From positions 62,001-126,000 of the forward strand of contig NZ_CBTJ020000042.1 of assembly GCF_001051235.1 (NCBI RefSeq): a DNA stretch of 64,000 nucleotides, in the 5' to 3' direction. Origin of the DNA: Candidatus Competibacter denitrificans Run_A_D11 (GTDB lineage Bacteria > Pseudomonadota > Gammaproteobacteria > Competibacterales > Competibacteraceae). The notes beneath the pieces are model-generated. The model saw only the letters and a program-made list of their open reading frames with translations, was not told the origin of the DNA and did no database searches. Positions 8,478 to 17,692 of this stretch are shown here, piece after piece. Each line of letters starts with the position of its first letter. Position 1 is the first letter of the stretch. Position numbers and translations under genes: made by a program.

Positions 8478-10400
8478 ATGTCTCATGCCTCGCCGTTGAT
8501 TGAGCAGGATATCGCCGCCTATCTGGAAACGCACGAGCGCAAAGACCTGCTGCGCTTTATTACTTGCGGTAGCGTTGACGATGGCAAGAGTACGCTGATC
8601 GGTCGGCTGTTGTACGACACCCAATTAATTTATGAGGATCAATTAGCCGCTGTGCGCCGCGATACGGTGCGTTACGGTACGACTGGCGAGGAACTGGATC
8701 TGGCGCTGCTGGTCGATGGCTTGCAGGCGGAGCGCGAGCAGGGCATTACTATCGATGTCGCCTACCGCTATTTTTCCACTGAAAAACGCAAATTTATCAT
8801 TGCCGACACGCCTGGCCACGAGCAATACACTCGCAATATGGCCACCGGTGCCTCGACTGCGCAATTGGCGATCCTGCTGGTGGATGCCCGCAAGGGTGTC
8901 CAGGTACAAACCCGTCGCCACAGTTTCATCGTCTCGCTGCTTGGCATCCGCCATTTGGTGTTGGCGATCAACAAAATGGATTTGGTGGGTTTCGATCAGG
9001 CGGTATTCGAACGCATTCGTGAGGATTACCGCGAATTTGTCGATAAATTGGGTGTGCGGGATGTCCGCTGCGTGCCGGTTTCTGCGCTGCGTGGCGATAA
9101 CGTGGTTGATCCTTCCGAGGTGATGCCTTGGTACACGGGGCCGACCCTGTTGCATCTACTGGAAGACGTCGAAGTCTCCGCCGACCGCAACCTGCGCGCT
9201 TTCCGGTTCCCGGTCCAATACGTGAATCGACCCAATCTGGATTTTCGCGGGTTTTGCGGCACCATCGCCGCCGGTACGGTGCGGCCTGGTGATTCGGTGG
9301 TCGTATTTCCGTCGGGTCGGCGTAGCCAGATAGCGACCATCGTCACCGCTGAGGGTGAATTGACCGAAGCCTGTGTCGGGCAAGCGGTGACGCTGACCCT
9401 GAATGATGAGATTGATATTAGCCGCGGGGATTTACTGGTCGATCCCAATCATCTTCCGGCGGTAGCCGATACTTTTGATGCGCGCGTGGTATGGCTGGCG
9501 GATACCCCCTTGTTGGCAGGCCGACAATACGATCTTAAGCTGGGTACGCGGCTGGTTCCGGCCATCTTGAGCTTGTTGCACCACCGGATTGATGTGAATA
9601 CCTTAGAGCATCAGCACGCCGAAGAACTGCATTTGAACGAAATCGGCTACTGTCGCTTCGCGCTGAACCAGCCCGTCCCGTTCGACCCGTATGAAGAGAG
9701 TCCGGGGACCGGGGGGTTTATCGTCATCGACCGAGTGAGCAACGCCACGGTGGGTGCCGGCATGATCGTCCGGCGCGCAACTCAGGCGCTGTCTGACAAG
9801 GCAAGGAATGTGGTTTGGCACCAACATAAGGTCGCCAAGACGCAGCGGGCCAACCAAAAGGCCCAGCAACCGTGTGTGGTCTGGCTGACTGGACTGTCGG
9901 GATCAGGTAAATCGACGATGGCCAATGCGCTGGAACAGCGGCTGTTGCAGCGCGGTTATCATAGCTATTTGCTGGATGGTGATAACGTTCGCCACGGCTT
10001 GAACCAGGATTTAGGCTTTTCCAAGGAAGACCGTATCGAGAACATCCGCCGGATTGGCGAGGTGGCCGCCCTGTTCGTCGATGCGGGGCTGATTGTCATC
10101 ACTGCGTTCATCTCGCCGTTCCAAGCGGATCGTGCGCTGGTGCGGGCGCTGGTGCAAGAGGGTGAATTCATTGAGGTTTATGTAAAAGCGTCGCTCGAAG
10201 CGTGTGAGCGGCGCGATCCGAAAGGTTTATACGCCAAGGCGCGTGCCGGGGTTATCCAGGATTTCACCGGTATCGATTCGCCCTACGAACCTCCCGAACG
10301 GCCGGAACTGGTGCTGGATACCGAACATGAATCAGCGGAAGCGTGCCTGGATCAGTTGCTGGCCTATCTGAACGAGCGTCGAATTTTGCGCGGAAATTAA
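8478..10400 (+). CDS. cysNC: Bifunctional sulfate adenylyltransferase subunit 1 / APS kinase (CysNC fusion)
   Basis: A 640-aa fusion of the regulatory GTPase of ATP sulfurylase and APS kinase, taking sulfate through APS to PAPS. The N-terminal GTPase has GSVDDGKST (residues 31-39), DTPGHEQY and NKMD, followed by elongation-factor-like beta-barrel domains. The C-terminal APS kinase starts near residue 465 with GLSGSGKST and contains the conserved [10 protein letters not shown] segment. ATG 8478 lies one base after the cysD stop. No PAPS or APS reductase (cysH), sulfite reductase or sulfotransferase is in this window, so the fate of PAPS is not visible here. Confidence 0.95.
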   Translation: MSHASPLIEQDIAAYLETHERKDLLRFITCGSVDDGKSTLIGRLLYDTQLIYEDQLAAVRRDTVRYGTTGEELDLALLVDGLQAEREQGITIDVAYRYFSTEKRKFIIADTPGHEQYTRNMATGASTAQLAILLVDARKGVQVQTRRHSFIVSLLGIRHLVLAINKMDLVGFDQAVFERIREDYREFVDKLGVRDVRCVPVSALRGDNVVDPSEVMPWYTGPTLLHLLEDVEVSADRNLRAFRFPVQYVNRPNLDFRGFCGTIAAGTVRPGDSVVVFPSGRRSQIATIVTAEGELTEACVGQAVTLTLNDEIDISRGDLLVDPNHLPAVADTFDARVVWLADTPLLAGRQYDLKLGTRLVPAILSLLHHRIDVNTLEHQHAEELHLNEIGYCRFALNQPVPFDPYEESPGTGGFIVIDRVSNATVGAGMIVRRATQALSDKARNVVWHQHKVAKTQRANQKAQQPCVVWLTGLSGSGKSTMANALEQRLLQRGYHSYLLDGDNVRHGLNQDLGFSKEDRIENIRRIGEVAALFVDAGLIVITAFISPFQADRALVRALVQEGEFIEVYVKASLEACERRDPKGLYAKARAGVIQDFTGIDSPYEPPERPELVLDTEHESAEACLDQLLAYLNERRILRGN

Positions 10401-10445
10401 CGCCGGATCGCAGCTTATCCAGTACCTGTTTTCAAAGGTAAAATC

Positions 10446-11204
10446 ATGGCCAAAATTGCCTTCATCACCGGCGCCACCTCGGGTTTTGGCGCTGCGTGTG
10501 CGCGTTTGTTTGCCGCTAATGGCTGGTCGCTGATTCTCTGTGGTCGGCGCCAGGAACGTCTAGAGACACTGCGAGCGGAGTTAGCTGCCAAGGTTTCGGT
10601 GCATGCCTTTGTGCTCGATGTGCGTGATGAGGCTGCTGTCAAGCGAGCGGTCGCTGAATTGCCAGCGGAGTTTGCCGACATCGAGATACTGGTCAATAAC
10701 GCCGGCTTGGCGTTGGGCTTGGAACCGGCCCAGCGTTGTGACATGGAAGATTGGGAACGGATGGTAGATACCAACATTAAAGGCTTAATGTATTGCACCC
10801 GTGCGATATTGCCGGGCATGGTGGCCCGTAATCAGGGTCATGTGGTCAATATCGGTTCGGTGGCGGGTACTTACCCTTATCCAGGGGGTAACGTCTATGG
10901 GGCCACCAAGGCTTTCGTCAAACAGTTTTCACTGAATTTGCGGGCTGACCTGGTGAATACCCGTGTGCGCGTCACCAACATTGAACCCGGCCTGGCGGAA
11001 AGCGAGTTTTCACTGGTGCGGTTCAAAGGCGATAGCGCTAAGGCCGATCATGTCTATCAAGGGACCGAGCCGCTGCGCTCCGAGGATATTGCCGATATCG
11101 TCTATTGGGCAGTGTCCCGTCCCGCGCACGTCAACCTTAACAGCATCGAGGTGATGCCGGTCTGCCAGGCGTTTGCGCCGTTCGCCATCCATCGCGAAAG
11201 CTGA
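10446..11204 (+). CDS. NADP-dependent short-chain dehydrogenase (YdfG-like)
   Basis: A 252-aa classical SDR. It has the Rossmann motif GATSGFG near residues 9-15, NNAG near 88, a catalytic Ser in IGSVAG and the YGATK catalytic Tyr/Lys pair near 155. Overall it resembles YdfG, the NADP-dependent 3-hydroxy acid/serine dehydrogenase of E. coli, including the late PVCQAFAPFAIHRE segment. The start follows AAAGGTAAAATC. It sits 45 bases after cysNC on the same strand, but nothing ties it to sulfur metabolism. Substrate assignment is tentative. Confidence 0.85.
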   Translation: MAKIAFITGATSGFGAACARLFAANGWSLILCGRRQERLETLRAELAAKVSVHAFVLDVRDEAAVKRAVAELPAEFADIEILVNNAGLALGLEPAQRCDMEDWERMVDTNIKGLMYCTRAILPGMVARNQGHVVNIGSVAGTYPYPGGNVYGATKAFVKQFSLNLRADLVNTRVRVTNIEPGLAESEFSLVRFKGDSAKADHVYQGTEPLRSEDIADIVYWAVSRPAHVNLNSIEVMPVCQAFAPFAIHRES

Positions 11205-11262
11205 GACTATGGCAGAGACCTCCGGTTCGGCCCGGTTATTCCCGCGCCACCGACACAGTTTC

Positions 11263-12036
11263 CTACCGACCACTCAGTTGGAGCAACCAGGTGCCCAGAT
11301 ATTCTTTATAGGCCCGGCTACTGTCAGCCAACGCTTGGGCATCGGGGAGCCAGCGCAGGGGATGTGCGTTATCGCGGTCGAACACTTCGAAATCCGCCGG
11401 CGCCGGGACGACAGTCAAGTCCGTGGCCTCAAAGAGTCGAATGGCACGCGGCATGTGCAGGGCAGAAGTCACCAATAAAATGCGTTTTACTCCGAGCCGA
11501 TGCAGGATCGGCAGGGAGTAATCCCGATTTTGTTCGGTCGTGCGACTACGGCCTTCCAAAAGGAGAGCGGTTTTAGGGACGCCAAGATCTTCGAGCAACT
11601 CCGCCATCCCATCGGCTTCGGGTTGTTCAATCCCACCCCAGGGTAAATTTCCGCCAGTGAGCAGGATTTGCGGCGCTTTGCCAGCCCGAAACAGGCGGGC
11701 GGCATACCAGACTCTATCGGCGGCGGCTTCCAGGTTGGAATAAAGCCGCATCGGGGGTCTGGCGCCTTGCATGGTGCCTCCCAGAACGACGATGGCATCG
11801 GCGGTAGGCAGTGCTTCAACCAGAACCGGTAGGTAGCGCTGTTCCAGGGTAGCGCGCAGCCAATCGCTAAACACCGGTGTGGACCATAGCCACAGCCAAC
11901 CCAAGGCGAACCCCACTAAAACCCCACCTGCTCCCCGGTAGCGGGTCCACAGTAGCAGGCTGCCTGCTCCAGCGAGCAGCAGGGAGGTGAGCAGCGGGTA
12001 AGCGAATTGGGTGAGAAGCTTGGCAAACAAGAGCAT
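11263..12036 (-). CDS. YdcF/ElyC-family membrane protein (DUF218 domain)
   Basis: A 257-aa protein with two N-terminal membrane segments (LLTSLLLAGAGSLLL and a second near residues 38-55), then a DUF218 domain that begins DAIVVLGGTMQG and includes LLTGGN, EGRSRTTEQN and LVTSALHMPRA, the usual landmarks. E. coli ElyC, a family member, affects envelope and lipid-carrier metabolism; a similar role here is inference. ATG 12036 is chosen because the longer frame from 12117 would run into nfeD and lacks hydrophobic logic. It is the last gene of the SPFH-NfeD-YdcF minus-strand series. Confidence 0.8.
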   Translation of the reverse strand: MLLFAKLLTQFAYPLLTSLLLAGAGSLLLWTRYRGAGGVLVGFALGWLWLWSTPVFSDWLRATLEQRYLPVLVEALPTADAIVVLGGTMQGARPPMRLYSNLEAAADRVWYAARLFRAGKAPQILLTGGNLPWGGIEQPEADGMAELLEDLGVPKTALLLEGRSRTTEQNRDYSLPILHRLGVKRILLVTSALHMPRAIRLFEATDLTVVPAPADFEVFDRDNAHPLRWLPDAQALADSSRAYKEYLGTWLLQLSGR

Positions 12037-12070
12037 GGCGGATGAGCAGGCCGGGTGAGGTAGCCAGCCG

Positions 12071-12535
12071 TCAAGGCTGATCCGCTTCCTCGGCGACTCC
12101 CTGCAAAATAACGCCATTCACCCCGATAATCCGCAATTGGGTCCCGGCCGGATAATCCTGCTCCACCGCAACTTTCCAGGTGCTGTCGTCCACGCGGATT
12201 TTACCGTAGCCATTGATGGCGGGCGCATCCAGGGTAAACAACCGCCCGACATACTGGTGACCGCGCCGGTTGAGCAGGGGGTCTTCGGTTCGGGTAGGGT
12301 AGTGCCGCAGTCGCCAGCGCCACACGGTAATTGAACCCACGGCCAGTACCGCAAACAGCAGAACTTGCCAGGTCCAAGGTAACCCTGGGATCGCTACTAG
12401 CAGCAGTCCGACCAGCAGTGCCGCGATTCCCAGCCACAGGAGAAAGAAACCGGGAACGATGGCTTCGATGCCCAACAGAACGACGCCGAGCAACCACCAG
12501 TTCCAATAGACCGGCTCCAGTAGCCAGCCGCTCAC
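12071..12535 (-). CDS. NfeD family membrane protein
   Basis: A 154-aa short NfeD-type protein. Two or three membrane helices fill residues 10-75, followed by a C-terminal OB-fold domain ([21 protein letters not shown]). NfeD proteins are the standard partners of SPFH/stomatin proteins in membrane microdomains. Its ATG overlaps the stop of the upstream SPFH gene by four bases, so the two are translationally coupled. Confidence 0.88.
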   Translation of the reverse strand: MSGWLLEPVYWNWWLLGVVLLGIEAIVPGFFLLWLGIAALLVGLLLVAIPGLPWTWQVLLFAVLAVGSITVWRWRLRHYPTRTEDPLLNRRGHQYVGRLFTLDAPAINGYGKIRVDDSTWKVAVEQDYPAGTQLRIIGVNGVILQGVAEEADQP

Positions 12536-13461
12536 GAGCGCACCGCCGTTTTACGTAATGCCTCCTGGGCAAGCTCAGAGACACCGGCCAGGGTGCCGAC
12601 CAGTCCGGCGGTATCCAGCGGCATCAACAGCACTTTCTCATTGGGGGCCGCTGCCAGCTTTCCAATAGCCTCCACGTATTTTTGTGCAATGAAGTAGTTG
12701 ATCGCCTGCACATTCCCTTTACCAATAGCCTCTGACAGCATCAGCGTGGCACGCGCTTCAGCTTGCGCGAGGCGTTCGCGGGCCTCGGCGTCACGAAAAG
12801 CAGATTCCTTGCGGCCGTCCGCTTCCAGAATCGCGGCTTGTTTTTGACCCTCTGCCGCCAGAATCGCCGCTTGGCGCTCGCCTTCGGCGGTCAGAATGGA
12901 GGCTCGTTTGTCGCGCTCGGCCTTCATTTGCCGGGCCATGGAATCCACCAGATCCTTCGGGGGCGCAATGTCCTTGATTTCGATGCGAATCACTTTCACT
13001 CCCCACGGCGTTGTCGCTTCATCCACCACCACCAGCAGGCGGGCATTGATCTCATCGCGCTTGGACAGTAATTCATCAAGATCCATCGAACCCATGACAG
13101 TCCGCAAATTGGTCATGGTCAGATTCAAAATGGCGAATTCTAGGTTGTTGACTTCGTAAGCCGCCTTGGCGGCATCAAGTACCTGATAAAACACCACGCC
13201 ATCCACCCGGACGATGGCGTTATCCTTCGTAATGATTTCCTGGGAGGGCACATCCAGCACCGTTTCCATCATGTTGATCTTCCGACCGATTCGATCCATG
13301 ATCGGAATGATGAAATTCAAACCTGGCATGAGCGTTTGGGTGTAACGACCAAAACGCTCGACGGTGTATTCCATCCCCTGCGGAACCGATTTAACACCCA
13401 GAAAAATCAGAATGGCTACCAGGACCGCCAGTCCGACCACAAATGTAGCAAAACCTCCCAT
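12532..13461 (-). CDS. qmcA: SPFH/band 7 (stomatin, paraslipin/QmcA-like) protein
   Basis: A 309-aa membrane-anchored SPFH protein, thought to scaffold membrane microdomains and associated proteases. One N-terminal membrane helix ([19 protein letters not shown]) is followed by the SPFH domain with [19 protein letters not shown], then an Ala/Glu-rich coiled coil ([20 protein letters not shown]) near residues 185-215. ATG 13461 has AAGGAG seven bases upstream; an upstream TTG lacks this spacing. It forms a coupled pair with the nfeD gene. QmcA assignment rests on overall pattern. Confidence 0.9.
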   Translation of the reverse strand: MGGFATFVVGLAVLVAILIFLGVKSVPQGMEYTVERFGRYTQTLMPGLNFIIPIMDRIGRKINMMETVLDVPSQEIITKDNAIVRVDGVVFYQVLDAAKAAYEVNNLEFAILNLTMTNLRTVMGSMDLDELLSKRDEINARLLVVVDEATTPWGVKVIRIEIKDIAPPKDLVDSMARQMKAERDKRASILTAEGERQAAILAAEGQKQAAILEADGRKESAFRDAEARERLAQAEARATLMLSEAIGKGNVQAINYFIAQKYVEAIGKLAAAPNEKVLLMPLDTAGLVGTLAGVSELAQEALRKTAVRS

Positions 13462-13481
13462 AATCAAACTCCTTTATCAGT

Positions 13482-14954
13482 TCATGATGAATGTTTCACA
13501 ATCGTGCCTGATCGCGCATCTAGCACGACGACCAATGGTATGTCCTGGTCGATCCAAGCGACAACCTGCCAACAGGGGATGCCGTGATCAAGATAGAGCG
13601 AGGCCGAGTCGAGCCTTGGATGGCCAAGGCCCGGCCGTTCGGCTAATAACGCGGTTCGAGCTGTGGGGAGTATCCGGTCGAGATCGCGTAGCCAGGGGCT
13701 GAGCGGCAACGGCGTGATCGGACTGCTGGCAGTGAGCCGTGCCCATGCCGCTTCATCGGCTGCTTGTTCGCATTCCCGTTCCATAGCGGTGACAGCCAGG
13801 GTGCCTGCTGCGGGATCGAGCAGAATATCAAAACTGCACAGCCGGCGGACCCAGCGTTGCGGGTGATCCTCGTAACTCCGAAAGGAATAGCGAAGCTCTT
13901 GGGGCAGCAAGGGATGGTCCGTGCGCTCATCCAGTTCAACCACGATGGCTTCCAACACGGCGCGCGGATCGGTCTGACTAGCCAGTGAGCGAATCTGTTC
14001 GTAGCCGGAGAAAGCCTCAAGGGTCTTGACGGTTGCCGGCAGCGCCTGGCGCGAAACCACAATGGTGGTGGCGCCGCCTGCGAAATCCTCCGCGTCCAAA
14101 CCGTGTTTGGCTAGTAAGCGGCGCGAGTGACGGTCAGCGGCGCGCAAGTGCAAAATCGCCAGTGGCCATGCTTGGCGCCAGACACCGACGACTGCCGCCC
14201 AGAGCCGCAAACGGACTTGACGCTGGTAGCTGGTCGGTTTGAGCCAGCCACTTTCGATCAGCGCTTGGATTTCTCGCTGATAATTCTCCGCTAGAAAGCG
14301 GGCGGGGGCATGGACGGCTTGCGCCAGCTTGTCGCGGTTGACTGATTTACCCAGCGAGGCCACCAGTCCGCGATGCAAGACGAGCAAGGCGCGAGGGTCC
14401 CAGATATCCTTCAATTGCACTCTGGCCAGATACGAGGGGGCGGGCAGGCTATAGGGTAGATCAAAATTGTTAGTGGTCAGGACCCGCCCATCGTCAAATT
14501 CGGTCGAAAATTGGACAAATTGCCGCATTGGCCGTGCGCTGCCTTTGATTTCGACATGGGCCGCCAGCGCGCTCATCGTCTTATCCGGTGGATTCAACAG
14601 ACGTAGCCACAGTACGGCACCTTGCACCCAATCGTCGCAGCGAAAATCGCCACTGGCGACGAAGCCTTCAGCGCTCAGATCTTCGGTCGCATCGATCATG
14701 GTGATCCACGCCGCATTGCTGAGGTCAACTTCTGCGAGCGGGATGAAATGCGCCTGTAGCGGTTGCCTGATCCGCTTCAGGGCGACTGGCACGCCAATGA
14801 CCAGTTGCAGCAGTAAAGCAGGCGGCGCGATCAGCCATTTGATCAAGCGAACGAGCAAGACGAGGACATACGACGGCAGCAAAACGAGTTTGCGTAACAG
14901 GGACAGCAGGAAAGCGTGGCGCACGTCAGCAATTCGTGGTTCAGCCGGCGGCAT
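13482..14954 (-). CDS. Uncharacterised membrane-anchored protein coupled to DUF1285 gene
   Basis: A 490-aa protein I do not recognise. A long hydrophobic stretch at about residues 13-50 (FLLSLLRKLVLLPSYVLVLL and on) suggests membrane anchoring. The rest is soluble and mixed alpha/beta, ending in a segment (PCWQVVAWIDQDIPLVVVLD) that vaguely resembles a PepSY-type repeat. ATG 14954 overlaps the last 14 bases of the upstream DUF1285 gene, so the two are probably co-translated; the longer frame to 15128 would overlap that gene by 188 bases and is rejected. Base composition matches the neighbours. Confidence 0.7.
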   Translation of the reverse strand: MPPAEPRIADVRHAFLLSLLRKLVLLPSYVLVLLVRLIKWLIAPPALLLQLVIGVPVALKRIRQPLQAHFIPLAEVDLSNAAWITMIDATEDLSAEGFVASGDFRCDDWVQGAVLWLRLLNPPDKTMSALAAHVEIKGSARPMRQFVQFSTEFDDGRVLTTNNFDLPYSLPAPSYLARVQLKDIWDPRALLVLHRGLVASLGKSVNRDKLAQAVHAPARFLAENYQREIQALIESGWLKPTSYQRQVRLRLWAAVVGVWRQAWPLAILHLRAADRHSRRLLAKHGLDAEDFAGGATTIVVSRQALPATVKTLEAFSGYEQIRSLASQTDPRAVLEAIVVELDERTDHPLLPQELRYSFRSYEDHPQRWVRRLCSFDILLDPAAGTLAVTAMERECEQAADEAAWARLTASSPITPLPLSPWLRDLDRILPTARTALLAERPGLGHPRLDSASLYLDHGIPCWQVVAWIDQDIPLVVVLDARSGTIVKHSS

Positions 14955-15516
14955 CCAGTTGCCCAAGACAGAAGAACTGGCCTTGGCTCCACACGCCATA
15001 ATCGCGGCCTGCTGGGGTCGCTCGTTCCTCGCCAAGTTCGGCCAGCTCGATAAACACCGCCCGGCTGAGCAGGGCACGCAACCTGCCCCGGATGTGAATG
15101 TAAGGAGCAGGTTCACCCCCAGCCACACGGTATTCGACCCACAGGGGATGCTCGGTACTGGCTATCACCGTATCGCCGAGGTTGGTCGTAAAACGGAGCG
15201 ACTGGTCTGATCCCGTGCCATCGGTATCAAGCCGTACCGCTACAAAGGGGGCGTCATCCACCTGGATACGCCATTTTTCTACCGGCGTCACCAGATAGTG
15301 AGCGCCATCTTCATCTTGGCGCAAGATTGAGGCGAATAGCCGCACCAGCGCTTCCCGCTGGAATGCAACTCCTTCGTGATACCACGTTCCATCGCGAGCG
15401 ATGCGCAAATCAATATCACCGCTCAAAGGCGGCTGCCAACGGTCTACTGGGGGCAGCGGGTTCTGGTGATCAAGTCGGGCTGCTAAAGCGGTAGGGCTGG
15501 GATCAGGGCGCTGCAT
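14941..15516 (-). CDS. DUF1285 domain-containing protein
   Basis: A 191-aa cytoplasmic protein with the DUF1285 pattern: an N-terminal PPVDRWQPPLSGDIDLRIARDG, then WYHEGVAFQREALVRLFASI, LVTPVEKWRIQVDDAPFVAV, and PLWVEYRVAGGEPAPYIHIRG near the C-terminus. Its function is unknown in the literature I can recall. It starts the small operon with the 490-aa protein downstream. No signal peptide or membrane helix is present. Confidence 0.82.
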   Translation of the reverse strand: MQRPDPSPTALAARLDHQNPLPPVDRWQPPLSGDIDLRIARDGTWYHEGVAFQREALVRLFASILRQDEDGAHYLVTPVEKWRIQVDDAPFVAVRLDTDGTGSDQSLRFTTNLGDTVIASTEHPLWVEYRVAGGEPAPYIHIRGRLRALLSRAVFIELAELGEERATPAGRDYGVWSQGQFFCLGQLDAAG

Positions 15517-15644
15517 GGACGCGACCGAGTGGTGGATTCGCGTCCATCATAGTATGAATAGCGCTTGTTCCGCGACAGTGGCACGTTCGGCCACTAGCCA
15601 TCTTCGCGCTAAACAGTCTGCAAGAGGATGGGCGGTTGCTCTGC

Positions 15645-16322
15645 TCAGCCTGGAGTCGTTACTTTCTGAAAGTCGCGATAGACCCGCATAACGCGGTCAG
15701 CGAAGGAAGAGCGCATCCCAAGACTGCCGTTGTAATTGAGCAAGGCTCTGCGCAGGTTACCGGAGTGGTCGTTGAGATAGTCCACCAAAATTTGCGAACC
15801 GGTATGAATATTCTTCGCCGGATCGAACAAGGCCCGTGAGCCACCGATGTGCTTTAGTTTTTCTCGGTGTACACCCGGCATGACCTGCATCAGCCCTCTG
15901 GCGCCCACCCGACTAACCGCCCGCTCCCGGAATGTTGACTCGATAGCAATAACGGCAAGAATCAGCTCAGGCTCAACTTGATGGCGATCCGCGCTTTTTA
16001 GCGCTTCACGGACGATAGAGGTGGCTTTGTACTCAGAAACTTTGTAGGTGCGCTGGATATGTTCTGAAAGAGTGGCAAGTTTAGGATGCTCGGCAGCTTC
16101 GAGGGCCTCTGAGGGCACGACTTTATCCGTAGCAACCATCGCCGGGTTAGGGGTTACCTGAATGTTGGGAATGCTCGCCACCGTGATGGGGGGTGGGGGT
16201 ATTTCACCATTGGCGCCTGATGGATCGGCCAGAGCGGCGAGGGGTGCCAACAGGGCCGTGCTGAGTAAACTTAGTTTGAGCGCTGGGAGCATCCGCTCCC
16301 GAGTAAAATCCGCAAATATCAT
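15645..16322 (-). CDS. Lytic transglycosylase, SLT domain (Slt/MltC-like fold)
   Basis: A 225-aa exported peptidoglycan lytic transglycosylase. Residues 1-32 are a signal peptide (LSLLSTALLAPLAALAD). The SLT domain begins near residue 108 with the catalytic glutamate in AVIAIESTF, followed by GARGLMQVMPGVH and a C-terminal ALLNYNGS. ATG 16322 is chosen because GGAGG sits five bases upstream; the upstream in-frame ATG at 16337 would place that ribosome-binding site inside the gene. The upstream leader contains several stable hairpins and may be a regulatory RNA. Confidence 0.9.
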   Translation of the reverse strand: MIFADFTRERMLPALKLSLLSTALLAPLAALADPSGANGEIPPPPITVASIPNIQVTPNPAMVATDKVVPSEALEAAEHPKLATLSEHIQRTYKVSEYKATSIVREALKSADRHQVEPELILAVIAIESTFRERAVSRVGARGLMQVMPGVHREKLKHIGGSRALFDPAKNIHTGSQILVDYLNDHSGNLRRALLNYNGSLGMRSSFADRVMRVYRDFQKVTTPG

Positions 16323-16339
16323 AAAAACCTCCGTCATAT

Positions 16340-16540
16340 CAGCGTGAACTGATAGTGCTTGAAGCCCGGTGGCTTGACGGGGAGATACCTTATTCCCCGT
16401 TTGACCGGATCATTCCGGTCGTTTAAGCCTGACCCAAGCAACTCCGGTGATGGGCCTGCCAGCCTAATTTCCGATGTCGGGTGACGTTCCTAGGGCGGTT
16501 TTTGTCTGTCTGTGACCCTATGGCAGGAACTTATTGCGGT
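16340..16540 (-). promoter_or_regulatory. Hairpin-rich 5' leader of the transglycosylase gene (candidate structured RNA)
   Basis: Immediately upstream of the transglycosylase ribosome-binding site, three strong hairpins stand in a row: GACCGGA/TCCGGTC (16403-16420), ACGGGGA/TCCCCGT (16377-16400) and AAGCC/GGCTT (16362-16375). Further upstream is a GC-rich segment with GGCTGGCAGGCC and GGGTCACAGACAGAC. I compared it by memory with c-di-GMP, c-di-AMP, TPP and cobalamin riboswitch cores and saw no convincing match. The density of hairpins and the position argue for a regulatory leader; its class is unknown. Confidence 0.4.
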
Positions 16541-17075
16541 ACAGCAATATGGCGCTATGAAAACACAAAAAAAAATTGTTTTGCAAGTGATTAAATTAAC
16601 GGAAGATTATTTTTTATTTATTTTCTGAATTTTTTTGATCATTGATTTTTTGATTAATTTTCTTTAAAAAACAATATCTTGCTTTATTTGAACTATAGAA
16701 AAATAAAAAATATAAACTTTTTAAAAAACAATTACATAAAAAATATTTATATTTTTAGAGATTTTTTATTATTCCTTGAATGAGAAAAACAGGGAACGAC
16801 TGAGCAGTAAGCAGGTCTATTAGAAATCGTATTTTTAAATTTATATTATTAATCAATGAATTAACAATTAATTCCGTATATATTCTCAACCGATTGAGAA
16901 AACAATATAAATTTTTGAAATATATAATAATTTTATTTAGACGAATTTGACTGGTGCGATGACTGGAACGCTGTAGTGGCGATCTACCCTTCCTGTCACG
17001 ACTCTGATAGAGCCGTAGATCAGCAACAGGCGTACAATAAAGTAAATGGCAAATAGCTAGTGAGAGGTTACAGTG
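16541..17075. other. AT-rich intergenic tract between divergent genes
   Basis: Together with the leader above, 16323-17075 is 753 bases without a convincing gene. From about 16557 to 16960 the sequence is mostly A and T with long A and T runs, very unlike the GC-rich genes on both sides. The longest plus-strand frame from ATG 16557 has only 23 codons. It must carry the promoters of both divergent genes; no tRNA or clear palindrome was seen. Confidence 0.6.
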
Positions 17076-17627
17076 ATGGGCAACCGACTTTCGAAAATCT
17101 ACACGCGCACCGGCGATGGTGGTACGACTGGTTTAGGTAATGGTGAACGGGTTGCCAAAGATTGTCTGCGTATTGAGGCTATCGGCGCGGTGGATGAACT
17201 GAACTGCGCCATCGGTTGTGTTTTAGTGCACGACTTGCGCGATAACATTCGGCAGCGCTTGCAAGAGGTGCAACACAAGCTGTTTGATCTGGGTGGAGAA
17301 GTCAGTATTCCGGGCCATCAGGCCGTCAAGGCCGAGGATGTGGAGCGGCTTGAAGAAGCGTTGAACGAGTTGAACAGCCAACTGCCGCCCTTGAAAGAAT
17401 TCGTGTTGCCTGGCGGTGGCCGCGCGGCGGCGGATTGCCATGTTGCCCGTGCGATCTGTCGGCGGGCTGAGCGGCGGTTAGTTTCACTGGCACGGGCCGA
17501 GGATGTTGGCGAGAACGCGCAAATTTATTTGAACCGGCTATCCGATCTCTTATTCGTGATGTGCCGCATTCTGGCCCGAGACGAAGGCGGCATTGAGGTG
17601 CTGTGGCGCAATCCGGGCCGCGCTTAA
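17076..17627 (+). CDS. Cob(I)yrinic acid a,c-diamide / cob(I)alamin adenosyltransferase (PduO type)
   Basis: A 183-aa PduO-family ATP:corrinoid adenosyltransferase, which makes adenosylcobalamin. The N-terminal ATP-binding motif YTRTGDGGTTGLGNGERV, the segment RIEAIGAVDELNCAIG, and the C-terminal RAICRRAERR and LNRLSDLLFVMCR are all characteristic. ATG 17076 has GAGAGG eight bases upstream; the adjacent GTG at 17073 is less well placed. Adenosylcobalamin would serve methylmalonyl-CoA mutase, relevant to the propionyl-CoA chemistry suggested by the CoA-transferase operon further on, although no mutase is in the window. Confidence 0.93.
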   Translation: MGNRLSKIYTRTGDGGTTGLGNGERVAKDCLRIEAIGAVDELNCAIGCVLVHDLRDNIRQRLQEVQHKLFDLGGEVSIPGHQAVKAEDVERLEEALNELNSQLPPLKEFVLPGGGRAAADCHVARAICRRAERRLVSLARAEDVGENAQIYLNRLSDLLFVMCRILARDEGGIEVLWRNPGRA

Positions 17628-17692
17628 GAATTTTGCTTCACCGGTTTGCGGTGGTATTTGCATCCCGGTGAGGCGCAAATCCTTGCCTCGTT

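Noticed and set aside
14955..15128. N-terminal extension of the 490-aa protein to 15128
   Set aside because: It would overlap the DUF1285 gene by 188 bases with unlikely sequence; ATG 14954 with a 14-base overlap is more natural.
16340..16540. Assignment of the transglycosylase leader to a known riboswitch class (c-di-GMP-I, c-di-AMP, cobalamin or TPP)
   Set aside because: None of the conserved core sequences that I can recall for these classes could be placed; it is reported only as an unclassified leader.
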